In this document: in pieces, positions 53,673-62,406 of the stretch
Numbering within the stretch: the first letter of the stretch is position 1
Layout: each line of letters starts with the position of its first letter
Source of the DNA: Afipia felis ATCC 53690
Lineage (GTDB): Bacteria > Pseudomonadota > Alphaproteobacteria > Rhizobiales > Xanthobacteraceae
Reading direction: 5' to 3'
DNA length: 64,000 nt
NCBI RefSeq assembly: GCF_000314735.2
Contig: NZ_KB375270.1
Coordinates: forward strand, 806,001-870,000
Program-made: the position numbers and the translations under genes
Notes under the pieces: model-generated
Told to the model about the DNA's origin: nothing
Seen by the model: only the letters and a program-made list of their open reading frames with translations
Database searches by the model: none

Positions 53673-53874
53673 ACGCTTCGGCGATGGCTTACATACGCGG
53701 TCCACTCCCTGAATTTCAGATTGATCCTATCGCCGCAGGCGCGGGCTTACGCCTCTTGTGCCAGTCGCTTTGCTCTTCGCTCTATTGAAAGACCTGACTC
53801 AATAAGCCCGCTCTGTGCACAGCGGGTGCGCCCGGCTAAAATGAATGCTTCAAGCAAACAGGAAGTGTTTTTAC

Positions 53875-54624
53875 ATGAGCCTTGCAGATGTGTTCGCCAA
53901 CATTCCGTCACTCGGCATCAACGCCGGAATACGGAAGGGCCGTGTCCCATGCGACGGCTACAAGCGGGGTTGGGGACTGCAATTCGGTGAATTGGCACAG
54001 GCTGTTGAGTCAGATCGCCTTTTCCAGAAGTGCATGTCCACGTCGACAATCGGCTCCATCGTCGATCAGCGAAAACGCTACAACCTTCATTTGCTGCTCA
54101 CCCAGTTTCTTCCCCGCCTGCAACACCGGAACGTCATCGAATTCGGTTCGTTCAAAGGCGGCAACGCCATCTTCATGGCACTTGTGATGCGCGAAATATG
54201 CCCGGACGCAAAGGTGTTCGCCCTCGACACCTATGAGGGCATGCCAACGACTGACAAATCAATTGATGCTCACAACACAAATGATTTTTCGGAAGCGCAC
54301 CTGCCCGCTCTCAAGCGCGAAATAGACCGTTTGAAACTGACCAATCTCGTCCCCCTCAAGGGGCTATTTCAGGACACCTTTCCGACTATCGATATCGGCG
54401 TGAAGTTCGGTCTGGCCCATATCGATGCCGACATCTACTCATCCGTGAAGTACGCGCAGGATGCCGTCTGGCCGAGGATGACGGCCGGCGGATATGTCGC
54501 CTATGACGATGCGGACGTATCCTCGTGCATCGGTGCGACCGAGGCCGTGGAGGATCTCATCATTGAGCGTCAGGCTCACGCTGAACAGGTTTGGCCCCAT
54601 TTCGTTTTTCGGGTTGGCCTGTAA
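53875..54624 (+). CDS. TylF/macrocin O-methyltransferase-like protein
   Basis: The 249-residue protein has the TylF-type methyltransferase pattern: NVIEFGSFKGGNAIFMAL for SAM binding (about residues 88-105), FALDTYEGMPTTD, LKGLFQDTFP, LAHIDADIYSSVKYA with the metal-binding aspartates, and GGYVAYDDAD. Such enzymes O-methylate sugars or macrolides. The ATG at 53875 has AGGAAG 9 bases upstream. It stands alone, about 200 bases after tRNA-Asn, and its coding sequence looks less GC-rich than its neighbours. It may have arrived separately; no integrase is present. The acceptor is unknown. Confidence 0.82.
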   Translation: MSLADVFANIPSLGINAGIRKGRVPCDGYKRGWGLQFGELAQAVESDRLFQKCMSTSTIGSIVDQRKRYNLHLLLTQFLPRLQHRNVIEFGSFKGGNAIFMALVMREICPDAKVFALDTYEGMPTTDKSIDAHNTNDFSEAHLPALKREIDRLKLTNLVPLKGLFQDTFPTIDIGVKFGLAHIDADIYSSVKYAQDAVWPRMTAGGYVAYDDADVSSCIGATEAVEDLIIERQAHAEQVWPHFVFRVGL

Positions 54625-54683
54625 TTCCCTCCCGGCTTCGAGGTGAACACCCTCGCGATAGGTCGAGCTGGGCTGATTGTAAA

Positions 54684-54711
54684 AAGAAGCCCCGAAAACT
54701 CGGGGCTTCTT
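54684..54711 (-). terminator. Rho-independent terminator
   Basis: A perfect 12-bp stem (AAGAAGCCCCGA at 54684-54695 with its complement at 54700-54711) closes a 4-base loop. On the minus strand the stem is followed by a T run, so it mainly ends the Gly/His-rich gene 26 bases away. The plus strand has a weaker T-rich follow-on and may use it for the TylF-like gene. Confidence 0.88.
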
Positions 54712-54736
54712 GATTGATTGCAGATCAAGTTTGCTC

Positions 54737-55186
54737 TCAGCGACGATGGCCGCCGCCGTGACCACCACCGCGGCCACCCATGTGGCCTCCGCCACCACGG
54801 CCTCCGATCGCGCCGCGATTCATGCCTCCGCCGCGCGGCCCGACACCCATGTTGCCACGAGGACGATTGCCATGTCCGTTCCAATGGCGGCCGCCACCTC
54901 CTCGGTGGCCCCAGTGTCCGCCACCGCCGCGATGCCAGCCGTGCCAGCCCGCGCCGCCACCCCAACCGAAACCTCTGCGCCAGCTATATCCGCACCAGTA
55001 GAAGCCCGGGCCGTGCCAACCGGCGTCGTACCAGCAGTAATTTCTTCCGCCGAAGAAGAACTGAACCTGCTCGGTCACCGACGGCAAGGGTGCTGAAGGT
55101 CCTCCGGTACCGGGAAGCGCCATGGCAGGGGTTGCGAGAAGCGATGCCCCTAAAACGATCGAGGCTGCAATCTTTGGAATTTTCAT
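54737..55186 (-). CDS. Small secreted Gly/His/Trp-rich protein
   Basis: The 149-residue protein has a signal peptide (about 23 residues, ending ATPAMA). The mature part begins LPGTGGPSAPLP and has an aromatic core CWYDAGWHGPGFYWCGYSWR with two cysteines. A long glycine, histidine, arginine and tryptophan-rich tail ends in GGGHGGGHRR. Proteins with this core and glycine tails occur in Bradyrhizobium relatives, but no function is established that I know of. The histidine density could bind metal or nucleic acid outside the membrane. It has its own terminator directly downstream. Confidence 0.75.
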   Translation of the reverse strand: MKIPKIAASIVLGASLLATPAMALPGTGGPSAPLPSVTEQVQFFFGGRNYCWYDAGWHGPGFYWCGYSWRRGFGWGGGAGWHGWHRGGGGHWGHRGGGGRHWNGHGNRPRGNMGVGPRGGGMNRGAIGGRGGGGHMGGRGGGHGGGHRR

Positions 55187-55356
55187 CGGTATCTCCCTTG
55201 CTTGAACAATAAGTCCACTCGGAGCGGTGGGTTCCGCTTATTTTCAGTCGAGGCTCGAACGCTTTTGAAGACAAGGACGCGGATGATGCCTGCATCCAAG
55301 CTCATGATCAGAATCTAAAAAGTTATCTCGAGAAGAGAAGCGCGTATTGATCGAGC

Positions 55357-56091
55357 CTATTGCCGCCGCGATCTCCGTCCCTTGCGCCAGTCGCGCTTCG
55401 GTTTCGGCTTCGGCAGCAAGTCCGGATGCGTCTTTATTGCCTCTCGATACTTCGCCAGCATCCGCTCGAACGCACCAAAGAGCGACTCCGCGATCTCCGG
55501 TCTTTTTTCCAGCCTCGACAGCAACAGCGCCGTCGCCTCGATGGTCGAGAGGCCATCGCTGCGCGGCTCGCGCCGCAGTTTGCCGTAAAGCGACAATTGC
55601 TTCGGCCCGAGGATCACGCGCTGGCATTTCAACATCCACGGGTTGCGCCACCATAGCGCCTTGGCCTGGCTCCACGTGCCATCAAGCACCACCACGCCCT
55701 CGATGCCGTTGAGGATCGCATTCTGCGCGTGCTCCAAGCCGCCCTTCCGATCAATCGCGACGACGTCGCGGTCGGTCTCCAGTTCCGCGACCTTGGCAGA
55801 GCCGAGATACAGGATCGCCCAGTATGCCGGATCAACCTCGCGGCCGAGCGCCTTGGACAGACTTGACCACGACAGCCCGATTTTCAATGTCGCCTTTGTC
55901 AACTGCAACGCGGTGAGCCGCGCGGTGCCGAGGAGTCGGTCCTGCTCCTGCGGATGCTGGAGAATCAGCACCTCGATGCGGTTCCCGACAGGCGCGAGAG
56001 AGTCGCAGACGCACAGTGGCTCCGGCTTGCCGCAATCCGGGCATTCAGGAGTTTCTTCGGCGGGGGCTATAGGGGAGATGTCAGACATCAT
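55357..56091 (-). CDS. DTW-domain tRNA-uridine aminocarboxypropyltransferase-like protein
   Basis: The 244-residue protein belongs to the DTW family, whose members TapT/DTWD use SAM to add 3-amino-3-carboxypropyl to tRNA uridine. It has the N-terminal zinc-knuckle cysteines in CPDCGKPEPLCVCD, LQHPQEQ, the family motif VVLDGTWSQAKALWWRNPW (DGTW replaces DTW in spacing) and GLSTIEATALLL. The C-terminal tail is strongly basic (KPKPKRDWRKGRRSRR), suited to RNA contact. An ATG is also present one codon after the start. It is followed 48 bases on by the RND operon end on the same strand's upstream side. Confidence 0.88.
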   Translation of the reverse strand: MMSDISPIAPAEETPECPDCGKPEPLCVCDSLAPVGNRIEVLILQHPQEQDRLLGTARLTALQLTKATLKIGLSWSSLSKALGREVDPAYWAILYLGSAKVAELETDRDVVAIDRKGGLEHAQNAILNGIEGVVVLDGTWSQAKALWWRNPWMLKCQRVILGPKQLSLYGKLRREPRSDGLSTIEATALLLSRLEKRPEIAESLFGAFERMLAKYREAIKTHPDLLPKPKPKRDWRKGRRSRRQ

Positions 56092-56139
56092 CCCGCTATA
56101 CGCGTCCCGCCCGCTTCCAGCAACTTGGCTCCGAGGCCC

Positions 56140-59100
56140 CTATTCCGCCGGCAGCGCTCCCGGCCCGAGTGCGGATCTGCCCTGAACCCACATGCGGGCG
56201 CGGTCAATCAGAAGATAGATCACGGGCGTCGTGTACAGAGTCAAAATCTGTGACACGATCAGGCCGCCGATGATGGTGACGCCGAGCGGCCGCCGCAGTT
56301 CGGTGCCTGGCCCGGTCGCGACCACAAGCGGCACGGCCGCGAGTAAGGCTGCCATCGTCGTCATCAGGATCGGACGGAAGCGCGCGATACTGGCCGCAAA
56401 AATTGCGTCGTGCGAATTCATACCGTGTTGCCGCTCACCCTCGAGCGCGAAGTCCACGATCATGATGCCGTTTTTCTTGACGATACCGATCAGCAGGATG
56501 ATGCCGACGAAGGCGATCACGGTAAGCGGCAGGCCGGTCACCAGCAGTGCCAACAGCGCGCCAAGCCCTGCGGGTGGCAGCGTCGAGATAATCGTGAGCG
56601 GATGCGCAAGGCTCTCGTAGAGCACGCCAAGCACGATGTAGACCGCAATGAGAGCGCCGAGGATCAGCAGCGGCTGGTGGCTCGCGGTCTTCTGGCTATC
56701 GGCAGCGTTGCCTTCGAACGTGCCGCGAATGCCTTCCGGCATGTGCAGTTCGGCGACGGCCCGACGGATATTCTCAGTGGCTGTTTCGAGCGGCACGTTG
56801 GGCAGTGTGTTGAACGAAATCGTGGTCGAAGGGAACGAACCGGAATGGCGCACGGCGAGCGGCGCAAGTCCACGGCTGTAATGCACGAGTGCTGAGAGCG
56901 GAATCTGCGTGTTATTGGCGCCCGCGACATAGATGTGTGCAAGATTGGCGGGGTCTTCCTGGAATTGCGGATCGACCTCCAGCACGATCTGATACTGGTT
57001 GCGCTGGGTGTAGATGTAGGAAATCTGGCGTTGGGCGAAGGCATTGTTCAACGCGTTGTCGATGTCCTGAATGTCCGCGCCGACGCTCGCCGCCATCTTG
57101 CGGTCGATCGAGAGGTTGAGCTGCAACCCACCCGGATCGGAATCGCTGGAGATGTCGGTGATGCCTTCCACCGTTTCCATCCGTTTGGCAACCAGCGGTC
57201 CCCATTTCTGCAGCAGGTCGAGATCGGCGCTGGAGAGCGTGTACTGGAAGTCGGAGTCGCTTTGCCGCCCGCCGGAGCGAATATCCTGCGCGGCTACCAT
57301 GAACAGGCGGATGCCCGGTATTTTGGAGAGTTCGCGCCGCAGCCTGTCGATCACCAGCGCCGTGCTGAGGCCGCCACGCTCTTCCGGCGATTTCAGTGAG
57401 ATGAACATCACGCCGCGGTTTGATCCGCCAGCGAACGAACTGCCGCCGAGCGTCGAGCCGATACTGGCGACGGCGGGATCTGCCATCACGGTATCGGCGA
57501 CGCGTTGCTGCAGGCCGAGCATCGCCTGGAACGAAATATCGGCGGACGCGCGCGTCGAGCCAAAGATAAATCCACTGTCGTCGGTCGGGAAATAGCCCTT
57601 CGGCAGTTTCGCGAACAGTACCACCGTCAGCGCGATGGTGGCGAAGAACACCAGAATGGTCACGACCGGCACCCGCAGCACGATCTTCAGTGTGCGCTCA
57701 TAGAACGACAGCACACGCGACAGCACGCCCTCGACGAGCCTGTCGAAGCGGGTTTCCTTATCCGTGTGCGCATATTTGATGTATTGCGCACAGATCATCG
57801 GTGTCACTGTCAGCGACACCACTGTCGAAACGGCAATGGCGAACACCAGCGTGAGCGAAAATTCGCGCAACAACCGCCCGACGATGCCGTCCATGAAAAT
57901 CAGCGGCGTGAAAGCCGCGACCAGTGAAAGGCTGATCGACAGGACCGTGAACCCGATCTGCTTGGCACCTTCCAGCGCCGCGCGCGGGGGCGACATGCCC
58001 TGCTCTAGATTGCGGTACATGTTCTCGATCATCACGATGGCGTCGTCGACCACGAAACCGATCGAAATCGCGAGCGCCATCAGCGACAGGTTGTCGATCG
58101 AAAATCCTGCCGCCCACATCCCCGCGCAGGTCCCCGCGAGCGCCAGCGGCACCGAAATCCCCGCCGCGATTGTCGGGACACCGCGTCGCAGGAAGATGAA
58201 GACGACCGCCATCACCAGAAGCGCGGTCGCGCCCAGAGTCCACTGCATATCATCGACGCTGGCGCGGATAGTGCCGGTGCGGTCGGTCAGCGTCGAGATT
58301 TCGACGCCCGCCGGAATCCATTGCTTGAGTTGCGGCAGCAGCGCCTTGATCCGATCCACCGTCTCGATCACGTTGGCGTCGCTCTGCTTGGTGATCTGCA
58401 GCAGCACCGCGGGCTGCTTGTTGAACCATGCGATGGAACGACTGGAGCGCGTCGCATCGATCACGTTGGCAACGTCCGACAGGCGGATAAAATTGCCGTT
58501 CGAGGATTTGATGACGATGTTCTTCAGTTCCGCAGCGGTGCGCATCTGCGGATTGAGGCCAAGCGACTCGCCTTGGCGCTGGCCGTTGAACATTCCGATG
58601 GGGCCAAACGCATTGGCGTTGACGATGGCGGTGCGCACGTCGTCGGTCGCGATCCCGGCGTTGGCGAGCAGCACCGGATTCATCTGCACCCGGACCGCGG
58701 GCTGGTCGGCGCCGCTGACCGTCACCTCGCCGACGCCCTGCACCTGCGCGAGCCGCTGCGCTACCACGGTGTCGGCGACGTCATAGATCGCGCTCGACGA
58801 CATGGTCTTCGAGGTCAGCGCGATGATGAAGACCGGCGCTGCGGAGGGGTTGGCCTTGCGGAAGTTCGGCAACGACGGCAGATCGGTCGGCAGGTCCGCG
58901 AGCGAGGCGTTGATCGCCGCCTGCACATCGCGCGCCGCCTTGTCGATGCTGCGGCCGATGGCGAACTGCATCTGAATGCTGGTGGTGCCGAGCGAACTGG
59001 ACGACGTGATCTGATCGACGCCCGCGATTTCGCCCAGCCTGCGTTCAAGCGGCGCAGCGACGGTCGACGCCATTACCGACGGATCGGCGCCGGGCCGCGA

Positions 59101-59247
59101 GGCCGAAACCCGGATCATTGGAAAATCGACGTTCGGCACGCTCGCGACCGGCAGGTTCACATAGGCCACCGCACCGACCAGAAACAATCCGATCGCCAGC
59201 AGCGTGGTGGCGACCGGCCTGCGGATGAATGGTTCGGAGAGTGACAT
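56140..59247 (-). CDS. RND efflux permease, second of pair (MdtC-like)
   Basis: The 1035-residue inner-membrane pump uses the proton gradient to expel drugs or bile-like compounds. It has the RND layout of TM1, a large periplasmic loop, TM2-6, and a repeat of the same. Motifs include EPFIRRPVATTLLAIGLFL at the start, SIGFVVDDAIVMIEN with the proton-relay aspartates in TM4, GSTLGGSSFAGGSNRGV, and GIVKKNGIMIVDFALEGER in the second half. Its ATG overlaps the stop of the first permease (TAATG), so the two are coupled. Paired permeases in one operon are typical of MdtB/MdtC, which form a mixed trimer. Confidence 0.92.
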   Translation of the reverse strand: MSLSEPFIRRPVATTLLAIGLFLVGAVAYVNLPVASVPNVDFPMIRVSASRPGADPSVMASTVAAPLERRLGEIAGVDQITSSSSLGTTSIQMQFAIGRSIDKAARDVQAAINASLADLPTDLPSLPNFRKANPSAAPVFIIALTSKTMSSSAIYDVADTVVAQRLAQVQGVGEVTVSGADQPAVRVQMNPVLLANAGIATDDVRTAIVNANAFGPIGMFNGQRQGESLGLNPQMRTAAELKNIVIKSSNGNFIRLSDVANVIDATRSSRSIAWFNKQPAVLLQITKQSDANVIETVDRIKALLPQLKQWIPAGVEISTLTDRTGTIRASVDDMQWTLGATALLVMAVVFIFLRRGVPTIAAGISVPLALAGTCAGMWAAGFSIDNLSLMALAISIGFVVDDAIVMIENMYRNLEQGMSPPRAALEGAKQIGFTVLSISLSLVAAFTPLIFMDGIVGRLLREFSLTLVFAIAVSTVVSLTVTPMICAQYIKYAHTDKETRFDRLVEGVLSRVLSFYERTLKIVLRVPVVTILVFFATIALTVVLFAKLPKGYFPTDDSGFIFGSTRASADISFQAMLGLQQRVADTVMADPAVASIGSTLGGSSFAGGSNRGVMFISLKSPEERGGLSTALVIDRLRRELSKIPGIRLFMVAAQDIRSGGRQSDSDFQYTLSSADLDLLQKWGPLVAKRMETVEGITDISSDSDPGGLQLNLSIDRKMAASVGADIQDIDNALNNAFAQRQISYIYTQRNQYQIVLEVDPQFQEDPANLAHIYVAGANNTQIPLSALVHYSRGLAPLAVRHSGSFPSTTISFNTLPNVPLETATENIRRAVAELHMPEGIRGTFEGNAADSQKTASHQPLLILGALIAVYIVLGVLYESLAHPLTIISTLPPAGLGALLALLVTGLPLTVIAFVGIILLIGIVKKNGIMIVDFALEGERQHGMNSHDAIFAASIARFRPILMTTMAALLAAVPLVVATGPGTELRRPLGVTIIGGLIVSQILTLYTTPVIYLLIDRARMWVQGRSALGPGALPAE

Positions 59248-62200
59248 TACTGCATGCCCTCCGTCGCGCCCGCGACCGGTGGCGACGGATAATCACCCGC
59301 GGGCGGCACCGCGCTCTCGAGACGGCGGTTGATGCGGTCGAGCGCAAGGTAGATCACCGGCGTGGTGTAGAGCGTGAGGATTTGGCTGACGATCAGGCCA
59401 CCGATGATCGACACGCCGAGCGGAAAGCGCAATTCCGAGCCCGTGCCGGTTTCAAGTGCCAGCGGCAATGCACCGAACAGCGCCGCCAGCGTCGTCATCA
59501 TGATGGGCCGGAAACGCAGCAGGCAGGCCTGCACGATGGCGTCGTAAGGCGTGCGCCCCTCATGCCGCTCCGCTTCCAGCGCGAAGTCGATCATCATGAT
59601 CGCGTTCTTCTTGACGATGCCCATCAGGAGGATGATGCCGATCAGGCCGATCACGGACAGATCCTGCCCCGTCAGCATCAGCGCGAGGATGGCGCCGACG
59701 CCTGCGGACGGCAGCGTCGAGAGAATGGTGATCGGGTGGATGTAGCTTTCGTACAGCACGCCGAGCACGATATAGATAGTCACGATGGCGGCGAGGATCA
59801 GCCACGGCTGGCCCGACAATGAGCGCGCGAATTCGGCAGCGTCACCCGAATAAAGGCCGGTGATGTTGCCCGGCATGCCGATCTGCTTCTCGATCCTGTG
59901 CAGGGCATCGACCGCATCACCGAGCGCTTCGCCGGGTGCGAGATTGAAGCTCAGCGACACGGCGGGGAATTGTGCTTGATGCGAGATCGCGAGCGGCGCG
60001 GTCGTCCGTGTCAAAGTCGCGATCGCCGAGATCGGCACCTGCGATGTGCCGGCGCCGGTCGTGCTCGCCGCCCCCGGCACATAGAGCTTCGACAGGATGT
60101 TCGGATCGCGCTGATCCTCCGGCATCGCCTCCAACACCACGCGATATTGGTTCGCCTGGCCGTAAATGGTGGAAATCTGTCGCTGGCTGAAGGCGTCGTT
60201 CAGCGTGTCGTTGACCGCCTGCAGCGAGACGCCGAGTTGTCCCGCGCGCTGGCGGTCCACGTTCAGCGCGGCGCGCAGTCCACCCTCCTGCGCTTCCGAC
60301 GACACGTCGCGGAAGATCGAATTGCGTCGCATCTCGCGCACCAGGGCGTTGGACCATTTCACCACTTCGTCGCGGTCGGTGCCGGTCAGCGTGTACTGAT
60401 ACTGCGAGCGGCTCGACTTGGTGCTGATCTGGATGTCCTGCACCGGCTGGAAATACACCGAAATGCCCGGCACCGCCGTGATGCGCTGCTTCAGCCGTTC
60501 GATGACGCCGCTGACGTCGGCCTTGCGCTCGTCGCGCGGCTTCAGATTGATCGTGATACGGCCGACATTGGGCGTCGGGTTCACCGAGCCCGCGCCGATG
60601 GTGGAGACGAGGCCGGTCACGTCCGGATCGGATTCGATAACGCTTGCGACCGCTGTCTGGCGGTTCTGCATCTCGGCGAAGGAGACGTCCTGCCCCGCCT
60701 CGGTCACCGCGACGATGGACGCAGTGTCCTGCAGCGGCAGGAAGCCCTTTGGCGCGACGATGTAAAGGACGGTCGTCGCCACCACGGTCAACAGCGTCAC
60801 GAGCAGCGTCAGCCGCTGATGGCGCAGCACAACCAGCAAGGTGCGATGATAGAACTCCACCGTGCGGTCGATGAAGTCGCTGACCGCGCGCAGCCCCGGA
60901 ATTTCCCATTCCTCGCCGTGGCGCTTCAATAGCCGCGAACACATCATCGGCGTCAGCGTCAGCGAGACGATGGCCGAGGTCACAACCGCAATTGTCAGCG
61001 TTAGCGCGAACTCGCGGAACATGCGTCCGACAAGGCCGGACATGAACAATAACGGAATGAACACCGCGATCAGCGACACCGTCAGCGAGATCACGGTGAA
61101 GCCGATCTCTCGCGCACCGCGCAGTGCGGCTTCCATCGCGGTTTCGCCGTCCTCCATGTGACGGACGATATTCTCGATCATGACAATGGCGTCGTCGACC
61201 ACGAAGCCCGTGCCGATGGTCAGCGCCATCAGTGACAGGTTGTCGAGGCTGAAGCCCGCGAACCACATGATGCCGAAGCTCGTGATCAGTGACAGTGGCA
61301 GCGCCACGCCCGCGATGATGGTTGCGCGAATCGAGCGGAGGAACAGCAGCACCACGAGCGTCACCAGAATAACGCTGAGGACCAGCGTGAACTGCACGTC
61401 ATGAACCGAGGCGCGGATGGTCACGGTGCGGTCGCTGACGATGGTAAGCTTCGCCCCGGCCGGGATCGCCTGCTGCAGTTTCGGAATCTCGGCGCGGATC
61501 TGCTGCACCACGTCGATGACGTTGGCGCCAGGCTGGCGCTGGATGTCGATGATGACGGCGGGTTTGCTCTTGTACCAGCCGCCGGTCTTGTCGTTTTCCA
61601 GCCCGTCGATGAGTTGCGATACGTCGCCGACCGTTACCGGCGCATTGTTGCGATAGGCGATGACGACGTCGCGGTAGGCTGCCGCAGTGGCCAACTGGTC
61701 GTTGGCCGCGATGGTGTAAGATTGCTGCTTGCCGTCGAGCGAGCCTTTCGGACCGGAAACGTTCGCGCCCGCGATGGCGGCGCGTAGATCCTCCATACCG
61801 AGACCATAAGCGGCAAGTCGCGCGAGATCAGCCTGCACACGCACGGCTGGCTTCAGACCGCCGAGGATTGAGACGCGGCCGACGCCGGTGATCTGCGCCA
61901 GCCGCTGTGCCATCAGCGAATCCGCGAGGTCGCTCATCGCACGAACGGAAATAGTATCGGAGGTCAGCGCGAGCGTCATCACCGGCGCGTCGGCCGGATT
62001 GACCTTGGCGTAGGTCGGCGGATACGGCAGGTTTTTAGGCAGCACGCCTGCCGCTGCATTGATCGCCGCCTGAACGTCCTGCGTCGCGCCGTCGATATCG
62101 CGGTTGAGATCAAACTGCAGTGAGATCTGGCTGACGCCGAACGAACTCGTCGAGGTCATCGACGACAGCGACGGAATTTGTCCGAGTTGGCGCTCCAGCG

Positions 62201-62396
62201 GTGCGGTGATCAACGATGCGGCGACGTCGGGGCTTGCGCCCGGCAGTTGCGTGGTCACCTGCACGGTCGGGAAATCGACCTGCGGCAGCGAGGAGACCGG
62301 CAGCGACCAGTAACCGAGCGCGCCACCGATCAGGAGCGCGAGCCCGAGCAGCGAGGTCGCAATCGGCCTGCGGATGAATGGTTCGGAAACGCTCAT
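59247..62396 (-). CDS. RND efflux permease, first of pair (MdtB-like)
   Basis: The 1049-residue protein starts at ATG 62396, preceded by GAGGGTGG; the frame is open to 62450 but overlaps the adaptor gene. It has SEPFIRRPIATSLLGLALL, GTGFVVDDAIVMIEN in TM4, SFGVSQISLQFDLNRDID in the porter region and GIVKKNAIMMIDFALEAER near the end, all RND hallmarks. The second permease is similar but clearly not identical, as expected for a heterotrimer of the MdtBC kind. The operon order is outer-membrane factor, adaptor, permease 1, permease 2. The exported substrate is not predictable. Confidence 0.93.
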   Translation of the reverse strand: MSVSEPFIRRPIATSLLGLALLIGGALGYWSLPVSSLPQVDFPTVQVTTQLPGASPDVAASLITAPLERQLGQIPSLSSMTSTSSFGVSQISLQFDLNRDIDGATQDVQAAINAAAGVLPKNLPYPPTYAKVNPADAPVMTLALTSDTISVRAMSDLADSLMAQRLAQITGVGRVSILGGLKPAVRVQADLARLAAYGLGMEDLRAAIAGANVSGPKGSLDGKQQSYTIAANDQLATAAAYRDVVIAYRNNAPVTVGDVSQLIDGLENDKTGGWYKSKPAVIIDIQRQPGANVIDVVQQIRAEIPKLQQAIPAGAKLTIVSDRTVTIRASVHDVQFTLVLSVILVTLVVLLFLRSIRATIIAGVALPLSLITSFGIMWFAGFSLDNLSLMALTIGTGFVVDDAIVMIENIVRHMEDGETAMEAALRGAREIGFTVISLTVSLIAVFIPLLFMSGLVGRMFREFALTLTIAVVTSAIVSLTLTPMMCSRLLKRHGEEWEIPGLRAVSDFIDRTVEFYHRTLLVVLRHQRLTLLVTLLTVVATTVLYIVAPKGFLPLQDTASIVAVTEAGQDVSFAEMQNRQTAVASVIESDPDVTGLVSTIGAGSVNPTPNVGRITINLKPRDERKADVSGVIERLKQRITAVPGISVYFQPVQDIQISTKSSRSQYQYTLTGTDRDEVVKWSNALVREMRRNSIFRDVSSEAQEGGLRAALNVDRQRAGQLGVSLQAVNDTLNDAFSQRQISTIYGQANQYRVVLEAMPEDQRDPNILSKLYVPGAASTTGAGTSQVPISAIATLTRTTAPLAISHQAQFPAVSLSFNLAPGEALGDAVDALHRIEKQIGMPGNITGLYSGDAAEFARSLSGQPWLILAAIVTIYIVLGVLYESYIHPITILSTLPSAGVGAILALMLTGQDLSVIGLIGIILLMGIVKKNAIMMIDFALEAERHEGRTPYDAIVQACLLRFRPIMMTTLAALFGALPLALETGTGSELRFPLGVSIIGGLIVSQILTLYTTPVIYLALDRINRRLESAVPPAGDYPSPPVAGATEGMQ

Positions 62397-62406
62397 GCGT
62401 CCACCC

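Noticed and set aside
53807..53826. CCCGCT/AGCGGG hairpin after tRNA-Asn as a terminator
   Set aside because: The stem is 6 bp, the loop itself contains a competing palindrome (CTGTGCACAG) and no T run follows.
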